Positions 29,854-37,914 of a stretch of 64,000 nt of DNA are shown here, one piece after another. The position numbers were made by a program, and so were the translations under genes. Within the stretch, counting starts at the first letter, position 1. The number at the start of each line of letters is the position of its first letter. The stretch spans positions 1,860,001 through 1,924,000 of the forward strand of contig CBDESS010000001.1 of the NCBI GenBank assembly GCA_965242605.1, read 5' to 3'. The DNA is from JAAXHF01 sp965242605 (GTDB taxonomy: Bacteria; Desulfobacterota; Binatia; Bin18). The notes under the pieces were generated by a model. That model saw only the letters and a program-made list of their open reading frames with translations, was not told the origin of the DNA and did not search any database.

Positions 29854-30055
29854 TGAGATACGGGACTTAACAGGAGATGAGGCCCACCAGAAAGAGCGCG
29901 AGCTGTCCGAAGAACTCTTCCAGCTCCGTATGCGAAAAGGGATCGGCCAAGTCGATAACCCTATGCAGATACGCAAGCTCCGCCGTAACCTGGCCCGGCT
30001 GAAAACCATTCAACACGAACGCGCGCGCGCTCAGGCCGCGCCGGCGGAAGAGTAG
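29843..30055 (+). CDS. rpmC: 50S ribosomal protein L29
   Basis: Small tunnel-exit protein adjacent to L23. 70 aa with the family core (AHQKERELSEELFQLRMRKG, then NPMQIRKLRRNLARLKT) and an extra Ala/Glu-rich tail. ATG 29843 overlaps the end of rplP; the longer frame upstream lies wholly inside rplP and is not used. Confidence 0.93.
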   Translation: MRASEIRDLTGDEAHQKERELSEELFQLRMRKGIGQVDNPMQIRKLRRNLARLKTIQHERARAQAAPAEE

Positions 30056-30063
30056 GCAACACC

Positions 30064-30360
30064 GTGGCTGGGCACAGAAAAACACGCCAAGGAACCGTCG
30101 TCAGCGATGCGATGGACAAGACCGTCGTTGTGTGGGTAGAACGCCTGGTGCAACACCCCATATACCGCAAATACGTCCGTCAGCGAAAAAAATATAAAGT
30201 GCATGACCCTGATAACCGTTGTCGCCTTGGAGATCGGGTTTCCATTGTTGAAACACGGCCGCTGAGCAAAGAGAAAAACTGGCGGGTTCAGACAATTCTC
30301 AGCAAAGGTGGAGTCAGGGATAAAGGAGGTCGGGATGGTCCAGGTCGAAACCGTGCTTGA
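30064..30360 (+). CDS. rpsQ: 30S ribosomal protein S17
   Basis: Primary 16S rRNA-binding protein with an OB fold. 98 aa from GTG 30064: RKTRQGTVVSDAMDKTVVVWV, HPIYRKYVRQRKKYKVHDP and GDRVSIVETRPLSKEKNWRV fit the family. The last 26 bases overlap the rplN start region, giving a tail that is slightly longer than usual. Confidence 0.94.
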   Translation: MAGHRKTRQGTVVSDAMDKTVVVWVERLVQHPIYRKYVRQRKKYKVHDPDNRCRLGDRVSIVETRPLSKEKNWRVQTILSKGGVRDKGGRDGPGRNRA

Positions 30361-30703
30361 CGTCGCCGACAACTCCGGTGCTCGTGCGGTCCGTTGTATC
30401 CGTGTCCTGGGCGGAACGCGGCGGCGCTACGCCTCTGTTGGTGATGAGATCATCGTTTCGGTGCGCGAGGCACTGCCCAACACCAAGGTCAAAAAGGGTG
30501 ATATCATGCGCGCCGTCATTGTCAGGACGGCCAAGGAAATCGGGCGGCCAGACGGATCGTATATCCGCTTTGATACAAACTCGGCGGTGTTGCTTGACAA
30601 CCAACGTGAGCCGATTGGGACGCGTATTTTTGGGCCGGTCGCTCGGGAACTGCGTGCCAGGCGTTTTATGAAAATTATTTCGCTGGCCCCCGAGGTGCTC
30701 TAA
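30335..30703 (+). CDS. rplN: 50S ribosomal protein L14
   Basis: Intersubunit-bridge protein and docking site for silencing factor RsfS. 122 aa starting MVQVETVLDVADNSGARAVR, with KKGDIMRAVIVRTAKEIGRPDG in the centre. AAAGGAGG upstream fixes the ATG at 30335, inside the end of rpsQ. The gene that normally follows, rplX (L24), is absent: rplE starts 20 bases later. Confidence 0.95.
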   Translation: MVQVETVLDVADNSGARAVRCIRVLGGTRRRYASVGDEIIVSVREALPNTKVKKGDIMRAVIVRTAKEIGRPDGSYIRFDTNSAVLLDNQREPIGTRIFGPVARELRARRFMKIISLAPEVL

Positions 30704-30723
30704 GACACACACGAGAAGACCAC

Positions 30724-31263
30724 ATGGCGCGCCTCAAAGACCTCTATCGCAATCAAGTGTTATCTGCCCTCAAGCAGGAGTTGGGCTATCGCAATATCAT
30801 ACAAGTCCCGCAGTTGAAAAAGATCGCTCTCAATATGGGCCTGGGAGACGCCGTCCAAAACGCCAAGCTGATCGAAAGCGGGGTGGCCGAGTTGAGCCTG
30901 ATTGCCGGCCAGAAGCCAGTGGTGACAAAGGCCCATAAATCAATCGCCAATTTCAAGCTGCGCGAGGGCATGCCGATTGGCTGTGCGGTGACCCTGCGTA
31001 GCGAGATGATGTACGAATTTTTTGACCGCTTGGTCAATGTCGCCCTGCCCCGGGTACGGGACTTTCGTGGCGTTTCTGACCGCGCCTTTGATGGGCGCGG
31101 CAACTACTCACTGGGGATCCGGGAGCATACTATTTTTCCTGAGATTAATCTGGATAAGGTTGAACAGGTCAAAGGCTTGACCGTCACCCTGGTCACTTCG
31201 GCCCAGACCGACGCAGAGGGATGTGCCCTGTTGCGGGCTATGGGGATGCCGTTTCGGAGTTGA
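30724..31263 (+). CDS. rplE: 50S ribosomal protein L5
   Basis: Binds 5S rRNA in the central protuberance. 179 aa with RNIIQVPQLKKIALNMGLGD, GQKPVVTKAHKSIANFKLRE and NYSLGIREHTIFPEI. Follows rplN directly because rplX is missing. The start codon of rpsN lies just beyond its stop. Confidence 0.96.
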   Translation: MARLKDLYRNQVLSALKQELGYRNIIQVPQLKKIALNMGLGDAVQNAKLIESGVAELSLIAGQKPVVTKAHKSIANFKLREGMPIGCAVTLRSEMMYEFFDRLVNVALPRVRDFRGVSDRAFDGRGNYSLGIREHTIFPEINLDKVEQVKGLTVTLVTSAQTDAEGCALLRAMGMPFRS

Positions 31264-31264
31264 T

Positions 31265-31450
31265 ATGGCGCGTACATGTCTACGGATAAAAGCTGAACGC
31301 AAACCACGATTCAAGGTCCGCCAGTACAACCGCTGTTCCTTATGTGGACGCTCGCGCGGTTTTTATCGGCGCTTTCGAATGTGTCGCCTGTGCCTGCGGT
31401 ATATGGCGCTGCTAGGACAGATCCCTGGACTGACCAAGGCCAGTTGGTAG
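31265..31450 (+). CDS. rpsN: 30S ribosomal protein S14, zinc-binding type (S14Z)
   Basis: Small head protein. 61 aa, ATG 31265 one base after the rplE stop. It is the zinc-binding (C+) form: the ribbon RCSLCGRSRGFYRRFRMCRLC carries the four-Cys CxxC...CxxC set. The C-terminus LPGLTKASW-like (IPGLTKASW) is typical. Presence of the zinc form argues for a zinc-replete lifestyle or absence of the alternative paralogue. Confidence 0.95.
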   Translation: MARTCLRIKAERKPRFKVRQYNRCSLCGRSRGFYRRFRMCRLCLRYMALLGQIPGLTKASW

Positions 31451-31459
31451 AGGAACGGT

Positions 31460-31855
31460 ATGATCGCAGACCCGATTGCAGACATGTTGACCTGTGTGCG
31501 GAACGCACTGCACGCACGCAAAGAGCGTGTGGATTTTCCTCGGTCGCGCATCAAGGAAGCGATCGCGGCGGTGATGAAGCAGGAAGGCTATATTACCGAC
31601 ATGAGCACCGTCCAAGACGGTCCCCGCAGGATGTTACGAGTTCAACTCAAATACGACGCGAGCGGTCGTCCGGCTCTGCTCGGACTGCAACGCGAGAGTA
31701 AACCGAGCCTGCGCAAATACGTTGGAGCAGGCGAGATCCCCCTGGTGCGCAACGGGCTTGGAGTGAGTATTCTCTCGACCTCATGTGGCGTGCTTGTCGA
31801 TCGTGAGGCGCGCAAGCAGCGCCTCGGCGGGGAGATCTTGTGCAGCCTGTGGTAA
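31460..31855 (+). CDS. rpsH: 30S ribosomal protein S8
   Basis: 16S central-domain binder and, in E. coli, the spc-operon repressor. 131 aa; starts MIADPIADMLTCVRNALHARKE and ends with the signature GVSILSTSCGVLVDREARK. It follows rpsN after nine bases. Confidence 0.96.
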   Translation: MIADPIADMLTCVRNALHARKERVDFPRSRIKEAIAAVMKQEGYITDMSTVQDGPRRMLRVQLKYDASGRPALLGLQRESKPSLRKYVGAGEIPLVRNGLGVSILSTSCGVLVDREARKQRLGGEILCSLW

Positions 31856-31874
31856 AGCGGAAGAGAGGAGCGTC

Positions 31875-32423
31875 ATGCCGGGTATTGGACGTTGGCCTGT
31901 GCCTGTTCCGGACTCAGTAAAAGTGTCTGAACACGCCGGAGTTGTGGCTGCCGAAGGCCCAAAAGGTAAACTGGACTTCAGCGTCGATCCCTGCCTGTCT
32001 GTCCAGATCACGCCGGGACAGGTTGCGATAACGCGCCAGGACGACTCTCGCAAAGCCAAAGCCCTGCACGGTCTGACGCGGAAGTTGATTGCCAATATGA
32101 TCCAGGGCGTGAGCAGTGGGTTTTCGCGGATGCTTGAGGTCAACGGCGTAGGGTATCGGGCCGAGAGCACGGACGATAGCATTACCTTCACCCTCGGCTA
32201 TTCTCACCCCATTATCTTTCAGTTGCCCCCAGGCATTCAGGCCAAGATTGAGCGACAGACCGAGATCACACTCGAAGGGATTGATAAACAGCTGTTGGGC
32301 GGGGTCGCGGCCGCCATTCGCCGCCTCCGTCCGCCCGAACCGTATAAAGGCAAAGGCATCAAATACGCGGAAGAGCGAATTCGGAGAAAGGCCGGCAAGA
32401 CCGCTGCCGGAGGAGCGCGGTAG
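31875..32423 (+). CDS. rplF: 50S ribosomal protein L6
   Basis: Two-domain protein near the sarcin-ricin loop. 182 aa from ATG 31875 (GAGAGGAG upstream). VSSGFSRMLEVNGVGYRAE and RPPEPYKGKGIKYAEERIRRK are diagnostic. The frame is open back to 31785 but that segment is rpsH in another frame. Confidence 0.95.
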   Translation: MPGIGRWPVPVPDSVKVSEHAGVVAAEGPKGKLDFSVDPCLSVQITPGQVAITRQDDSRKAKALHGLTRKLIANMIQGVSSGFSRMLEVNGVGYRAESTDDSITFTLGYSHPIIFQLPPGIQAKIERQTEITLEGIDKQLLGGVAAAIRRLRPPEPYKGKGIKYAEERIRRKAGKTAAGGAR

Positions 32424-32427
32424 GACT

Positions 32428-32793
32428 ATGGCGCGGACACATATTCGGGAACACGGCAGACTGATCCGGAAAAAGCGGGTTCGCCGAGGCGTGCGAGGCA
32501 CAGACAAACATCCTCGCTTGAGTGTCTACCGGAGCAGCAAACACCTGTACGTCCAGGTGATTTCCGACCAAAGTGGGCAAACCCTGCTGGCAGCTTCAAC
32601 CTTGTCGAGCGAATTTGACCAAACCAGGAAAACCGCCAACGTTGATGCGGCCAGGGAAGTTGGGACGCTGATCGCCAGGAAGTGCTACCAACGAGGTATT
32701 GAGCATGTTGTTTTTGACCGCAACGGCTTTCGGTACCACGGACGAATTCGGGCGGTTGCCGAAGCCGCCCGTGAGGCCGGATTGCAATTGTGA
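32428..32793 (+). CDS. rplR: 50S ribosomal protein L18
   Basis: 5S rRNA-binding protein. 121 aa starting at ATG 32428, four bases after rplF. RRGVRGTDKHPRLSVYRSSK, AREVGTLIARKCYQRGI and VFDRNGFRYHGRIRAVAEAA mark the family. Confidence 0.95.
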   Translation: MARTHIREHGRLIRKKRVRRGVRGTDKHPRLSVYRSSKHLYVQVISDQSGQTLLAASTLSSEFDQTRKTANVDAAREVGTLIARKCYQRGIEHVVFDRNGFRYHGRIRAVAEAAREAGLQL

Positions 32794-32806
32794 AGGAGTA
32801 TGAGGG

Positions 32807-33322
32807 GTGGCTCTCGTTGATGAACGAATCAATGTCAACGAACTTGATATTAAAGAGCGTGTCGTCCATATCAACCGGGTCAGCAAGGTAGTCAAAGGCG
32901 GGCGGCGCTTCAGCTTCAGCGCGATTGTCGTGGCTGGGGACGGAGAGGGTCATGTCGGCTATGGACTCGGAAAGGCGCGTGAGGTTCCAGAAGCCATTCG
33001 CAAAGGGGTGGAAAGGGCCAAAAAAGCGCTGATCTATGTGCCGCTCATTGAGGGAACGCTACCCTATGAGGTGGTTGGCCGACACGGGGCAGGACGGGTC
33101 CTGTTGAAACCGGCTTCGCCGGGGACCGGTCTGATCGCCGGTGGTGGAGTCCGAGCCGTCATGGAACTGGCCGGGGTGCGCAACGCGCTCACAAAATGCC
33201 TGGGCTCCACCAACTCTCACAACTCGGTTCGGGCGACCTTGGAAGCGCTGCGCAGTCTGGCCCTGCCCGAGCAAGTTGCCGAACGCCTGGGAAAGAGCGG
33301 TGGTAAGGAATTGCAAGGCTGA
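32807..33322 (+). CDS. rpsE: 30S ribosomal protein S5
   Basis: Decoding-fidelity protein at the mRNA entry. 171 aa from a GTG with AAGGAG upstream. RVSKVVKGGRRFSFSAIVVA, GYGLGKAREVPEAIRKG and the ligand loop (LLKPASPGTGLIAGGGVRAV) are intact. It precedes rpmD by five bases. Confidence 0.96.
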   Translation: MALVDERINVNELDIKERVVHINRVSKVVKGGRRFSFSAIVVAGDGEGHVGYGLGKAREVPEAIRKGVERAKKALIYVPLIEGTLPYEVVGRHGAGRVLLKPASPGTGLIAGGGVRAVMELAGVRNALTKCLGSTNSHNSVRATLEALRSLALPEQVAERLGKSGGKELQG

Positions 33323-33327
33323 ATGCT

Positions 33328-33525
33328 ATGAGTACAGCACCGGCCGTGTTGGAAATTACGCTCAAACGGAGCGGGATTGGTCACACTCGTCGCCAACGTG
33401 AGACGCTGCGCGGTCTTGGCCTGACCCGCCGAGAAAAGACCGTAGTGCGCAGCAATTCGCCCTCGTTGCAGGGCATGATTCGAAAAGTCCATCATCTCAT
33501 TGAGGTACGGGCGCATGGATCTTAG
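33328..33525 (+). CDS. rpmD: 50S ribosomal protein L30
   Basis: Small non-essential large-subunit protein; 65 aa with ITLKRSGIGHTRRQRETLRG and RKVHHLIEVRAHG. Its last codons overlap the rplO start (33515), so the two are probably coupled. Confidence 0.93.
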   Translation: MSTAPAVLEITLKRSGIGHTRRQRETLRGLGLTRREKTVVRSNSPSLQGMIRKVHHLIEVRAHGS

Positions 33526-33952
33526 TCATCTCAAACCGGCAGCCGGGTCAACAAAAAACCGCAAACGGCTCGGCCGTGGGCCCGGCTCAGGCCAGGGCAA
33601 GACCGCCGGGCGGGGCCATAAGGGCGAGGGATCGCGCTCCGGGGCTACGCTGTCGCCCGGCTATGAGGGCGGTCAAATGCCGCTTGCCCGACGCCTGCCC
33701 AAGCGTGGGTTTCATAACCGGTTTCGGACCGAGTATCAGGTCGTCAACCTGCGGAGTCTTGAACGTTTTGAGGCAGGGACGCGCGTTGACGCCGATATGC
33801 TGCGCGAGTCGGGTCTGGTTCGGGGCAAGAAAAAGATCAAAATCCTGGCAAACGGCGAATTCACCAAGGCGCTGACCGTCAGAGCCGACGCCTTCAGCCG
33901 ACAGGCACGGGAGAAAATCACCGCCGCCGGGGGAGTGGCTGAGGGCGGATAA
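33515..33952 (+). CDS. rplO: 50S ribosomal protein L15
   Basis: Late-assembly large-subunit protein. ATG 33515 gives the family N-terminus MDLSHLKPAAGSTKNRKRLG followed by the Gly/Arg-rich GRGPGSGQGKTAGRGHKG; 145 aa. The ORF frame reaches 33500 without support. It lies two bases before secY. Confidence 0.95.
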   Translation: MDLSHLKPAAGSTKNRKRLGRGPGSGQGKTAGRGHKGEGSRSGATLSPGYEGGQMPLARRLPKRGFHNRFRTEYQVVNLRSLERFEAGTRVDADMLRESGLVRGKKKIKILANGEFTKALTVRADAFSRQAREKITAAGGVAEGG

Positions 33953-33954
33953 TC

Positions 33955-35265
<1,311 letters not shown>

Positions 35266-35288
35266 GCACTGTCCGCACCCCCAGGTAT

Positions 35289-36056
35289 ATGATCTTCCTC
35301 AAGTCGCCATACGAAATCGAACTCATGCGTAGCGCCAACCGGATCGTGAGTGAGGTCTTGACGGAGGTGCGCGAACAGGTGCGCCCCGGCGTCTCCACAG
35401 GTGAGCTGGATCGCCGGGCTGCCGAGTTGATTCGGAAAAAGGGGGCACGGTCCGCCTTCAAAGGCTATACCATGCGTAACGGAGCCGTGCCGTTTCCGGC
35501 CACGATTTGCGTGTCCATTAACAATGAGATTGTGCATGGGATTCCGAAGAACACCCGGATTATCCAGGACGGCGACTTAGTGAGTCTGGACTGCGGTACC
35601 GTCGTTGAGGGATTTTATGGGGACGCCGCCATCTCCTTCTGTGTAGGACCTGCCCCGGAGCGGGTCCGCACGCTCCTGACCACCACGGCCGAGGCGCTTG
35701 AAGCCGGCATCGCCCAGGCCCAGGTCGGCAACCGGCTCGGCGATGTGTCGGCCGCGATCCAGGAGTGCGTGGAACGATCGGGCTTTTCCGTGGTGCGTGA
35801 GTTTGTCGGGCACGGGGTGGGGCGACGCCTGCATGAAGACCCTGCCGTGCCCAACTATGGTGCCAAACATCGCGGGGTTCGCCTCCGCGAGGGTATGGTC
35901 CTGGCGATTGAACCCATGGTCAATATGGGACGGGCGGAGGTCATGCTGCAAGACGACGGCTGGACTGCGGTGACACAAGACGGCAGCCTGTCGGCGCATT
36001 GTGAGCACTCGATTGCGATTACCGAGCGCGGGCCACAGGTCTTGAGTCAGCGCTGA
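35289..36056 (+). CDS. map: Methionine aminopeptidase, type I
   Basis: Removes N-terminal Met from nascent proteins using two metal ions. 255 aa with the pita-bread fold motifs: HGIPKNTRIIQDGDLVSLDCG (first Asp ligand), GDAAISF (second Asp), GHGVGRRLHEDP (His ligand), LAIEPMVNMG (Glu) and SAHCEHSIAIT (Glu). It lies between secY and rpmJ; infA, often the next gene, is not here. Confidence 0.96.
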   Translation: MIFLKSPYEIELMRSANRIVSEVLTEVREQVRPGVSTGELDRRAAELIRKKGARSAFKGYTMRNGAVPFPATICVSINNEIVHGIPKNTRIIQDGDLVSLDCGTVVEGFYGDAAISFCVGPAPERVRTLLTTTAEALEAGIAQAQVGNRLGDVSAAIQECVERSGFSVVREFVGHGVGRRLHEDPAVPNYGAKHRGVRLREGMVLAIEPMVNMGRAEVMLQDDGWTAVTQDGSLSAHCEHSIAITERGPQVLSQR

Positions 36057-36078
36057 GATCGTCAGGGAGGAGCCGCGT

Positions 36079-36192
36079 ATGAAGGTTCGGGCCTCAGTCA
36101 AAAAGATGTGTCGGAAGTGCAAGCTGATTCGCCGTTTTGGAACAGTGCGCGTTATTTGTGAGAATCCGCGCCACAAACAACGCCAAGGCTAG
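36079..36192 (+). CDS. rpmJ: 50S ribosomal protein L36, zinc-binding type
   Basis: 37-aa zinc-ribbon protein: MKVRASVKKMCRKCKLIRRF at the start, then CENPRHKQRQG. The zinc ligands Cys11, Cys14, Cys27 and His32 are all present (C+ type). GGGAGGAG precedes the ATG. It lies between map and rpsM as in spc/alpha operons. Confidence 0.95.
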   Translation: MKVRASVKKMCRKCKLIRRFGTVRVICENPRHKQRQG

Positions 36193-36218
36193 CGGCGGCG
36201 AGGACAGGGGGAAGGAGT

Positions 36219-36599
36219 ATGGCACGAGTCGCCGGGATTGAATTGCCCCGGAGGAAGCGGATCGAAATCGCTCTGACCTACATCTACGGCATTGGCCGCA
36301 AGACGGCAGGCGATATCCTTGCCGCGGCCAGCGTCCCGCCGGAGCGGAACACCGATGAGCTGAGCGATGACGAGGTCGCCACTATTCGCCGTGTTCTTGA
36401 GGAAAGCTATCGGGTTGAGGGCGACCTGCGCCGGGACATGACCGGGAATATCAAGCGCTACATCGATATCGGCGCGCACCGGGGCATCCGTCACCGCAAG
36501 AACCTGCCGGTCAGAGGACAGCGGACCAAGACAAACTCGCGGACGCGGAAAGGCCCAAAACGCACGGTGGCCGGGAAAAAGCAGGTACCGGTCCGCTAG
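36219..36599 (+). CDS. rpsM: 30S ribosomal protein S13
   Basis: Head protein that bridges to the large subunit. 126 aa; ARVAGIELPRRKRIEIALTY, YIYGIGRKTAGDIL and HRGIRHRKNLPVRGQRTKTN are diagnostic. AAGGAG lies before the ATG. First gene of the alpha-operon part. Confidence 0.96.
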   Translation: MARVAGIELPRRKRIEIALTYIYGIGRKTAGDILAAASVPPERNTDELSDDEVATIRRVLEESYRVEGDLRRDMTGNIKRYIDIGAHRGIRHRKNLPVRGQRTKTNSRTRKGPKRTVAGKKQVPVR

Positions 36600-36623
36600 T
36601 CCGCAGCTGAAGGAGAACATGGC

Positions 36624-37022
36624 ATGGCCAGAGCCGGCGAGCGTGCTTCGACGCGCAGGAAACGCATTAAGCGGTCTGTCCCAGAAGGGGTCGTGCATAT
36701 CTACTCGACCTTCAACAACACCATTGTGACCATCACCGACAGCCAGGGGAACGCCGTGGCCTGGGCCAGCTCGGGCAGTGTAGGCTTCAAAGGCTCACGC
36801 AAAGGCACCCCGTATGCCGCCCAACTAGCGGCCGAAAGCGCGGCTCGGAAAGCGACTGACGCCGGGATGCGCTCCGTTCAAGTACAGGTGAAGGGACCAG
36901 GGGCGGGGCGGGAATCGGCCCTGCGCTCGCTTCAAGCCAGCGGGTTTGCCGTAAGCGTCATACGGGATGTCACCCCGATTCCGCATAACGGCTGCCGTCC
37001 GCCAAAACGGCGACGGGTATGA
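36624..37022 (+). CDS. rpsK: 30S ribosomal protein S11
   Basis: Platform protein near the mRNA exit. 132 aa; VHIYSTFNNTIVTITDSQGN, SSGSVGFKGSRKGTPYAAQ and the C-terminal DVTPIPHNGCRPPKRRRV are characteristic. Between rpsM and rpsD. Confidence 0.96.
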   Translation: MARAGERASTRRKRIKRSVPEGVVHIYSTFNNTIVTITDSQGNAVAWASSGSVGFKGSRKGTPYAAQLAAESAARKATDAGMRSVQVQVKGPGAGRESALRSLQASGFAVSVIRDVTPIPHNGCRPPKRRRV

Positions 37023-37131
37023 GACGGCTGAGGAAGACAGGCAAGTCACAGGGCAAAGGGCAAAACTCATGCAGAAAAGAGTGAGTTACTCCTAAGCTCC
37101 CCACCCAGGTATACGGAAGCTGGAGGATTGT

Positions 37132-37764
37132 GTGGCGCGATACAGCGGGCCAGTCTGTCGCCTGTGCAGGCGAGAGGGAATTAAGCTCTTCCTCAAGGGA
37201 GAGCGCTGCTATACTGATAAGTGTGCGATAGAACGGCGGAGTTACCCGCCGGGACAGCACGGCCAGGGCCGAGGGCGGAAGGCGACCGAGTATAGTATCC
37301 AGTTGCGCGAGAAGCAAAAGCTCAAACGCATTTACGGAGCCCTGGAGAAGCCCTTTCGGCGGATGTTCTCCTTGGCCGAACGCCAACGTGGCGTCACTGG
37401 AGAGAACCTGCTGTTACTCTTAGAGCGCCGCCTTGACAATACGGTGTACCGGATGGGATTTGCGACCTCTCGCTCAGAAGCCAGGCAGCTCGTCCGGCAC
37501 GGCCACTTTCTGGTCAACAATCGTCGCGTGACCATCCCCTCCTACATGGTCGCCGTCGGCGATGAGGTCCAGGTCCGGGAGGCCAGCCGCAGAATTACTC
37601 GTATCCAAGAAGCGGCTGACCTGGCCCAGAGGCGCGGCGTGCCAGAATGGTTAGAGGTTGAGAAGGATACTTTTGTTGGCAAAATGAAAGCCCTTCCAGA
37701 ACGGGCCGATCTCACCGTTCCGGTCAATGAACAGCTGATTGTTGAACTCTACTCGAAGGTCTAG
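37132..37764 (+). CDS. rpsD: 30S ribosomal protein S4, zinc-binding type
   Basis: Primary 16S-binding protein and, in E. coli, repressor of the alpha operon. 210 aa; the N-terminus keeps four Cys (CRLC...CYTDKC), the C+ form, followed by RRSYPPGQHGQGRGRK and the S4 RNA-binding domain (LLLLERRLDNTVYRMGF, VRHGHFLVNNRRVTIPSY). The start is GTG 37132 with a GGAGG sequence upstream. The next gene should be rpoA; instead there is a 150-base gap and then the nuclease-alpha ORF. Confidence 0.96.
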   Translation: MARYSGPVCRLCRREGIKLFLKGERCYTDKCAIERRSYPPGQHGQGRGRKATEYSIQLREKQKLKRIYGALEKPFRRMFSLAERQRGVTGENLLLLLERRLDNTVYRMGFATSRSEARQLVRHGHFLVNNRRVTIPSYMVAVGDEVQVREASRRITRIQEAADLAQRRGVPEWLEVEKDTFVGKMKALPERADLTVPVNEQLIVELYSKV

Positions 37765-37831
37765 TGTCACGGAGCAGAACCGGGCGTCAGCAGGGCACAC
37801 CCGGGCGCTGGAAGAGCTACTGCTAACGGCC

Positions 37832-37849
37832 GGGCTGTTTAATCAGCCC
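37832..37849 (+). terminator. Small hairpin after rpsD (possible terminator remnant)
   Basis: GGGCTG (37832-37837) and CAGCCC (37844-37849) pair around a TTTAAT loop in the 150-base gap between rpsD and the next ORF. There is no T run after it, so termination is uncertain. If functional it would separate rpsD transcription from the downstream gene, which seems to have its own -10 box. Confidence 0.3.
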
Positions 37850-37891
37850 CGTATGTTGATGCCAAGACGGCGGTTCGTGCTATCATCGCCG

Positions 37892-37897
37892 TATAAT
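37892..37897 (+). promoter_or_regulatory. Perfect -10 hexamer upstream of the nuclease-RpoA ORF
   Basis: TATAAT at 37892-37897, 17 bases before the ATG at 37915. I see no good -35 at 16-18 bases; GCGGTT (37870-37875) is the closest. A leader this short (about ten bases) would still hold the GAGG ribosome-binding site at 37902-37905. It suggests the inserted gene may bring its own promoter inside the alpha operon. Confidence 0.4.
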
Positions 37898-37914
37898 CTG
37901 TGAGGTGTATCGCA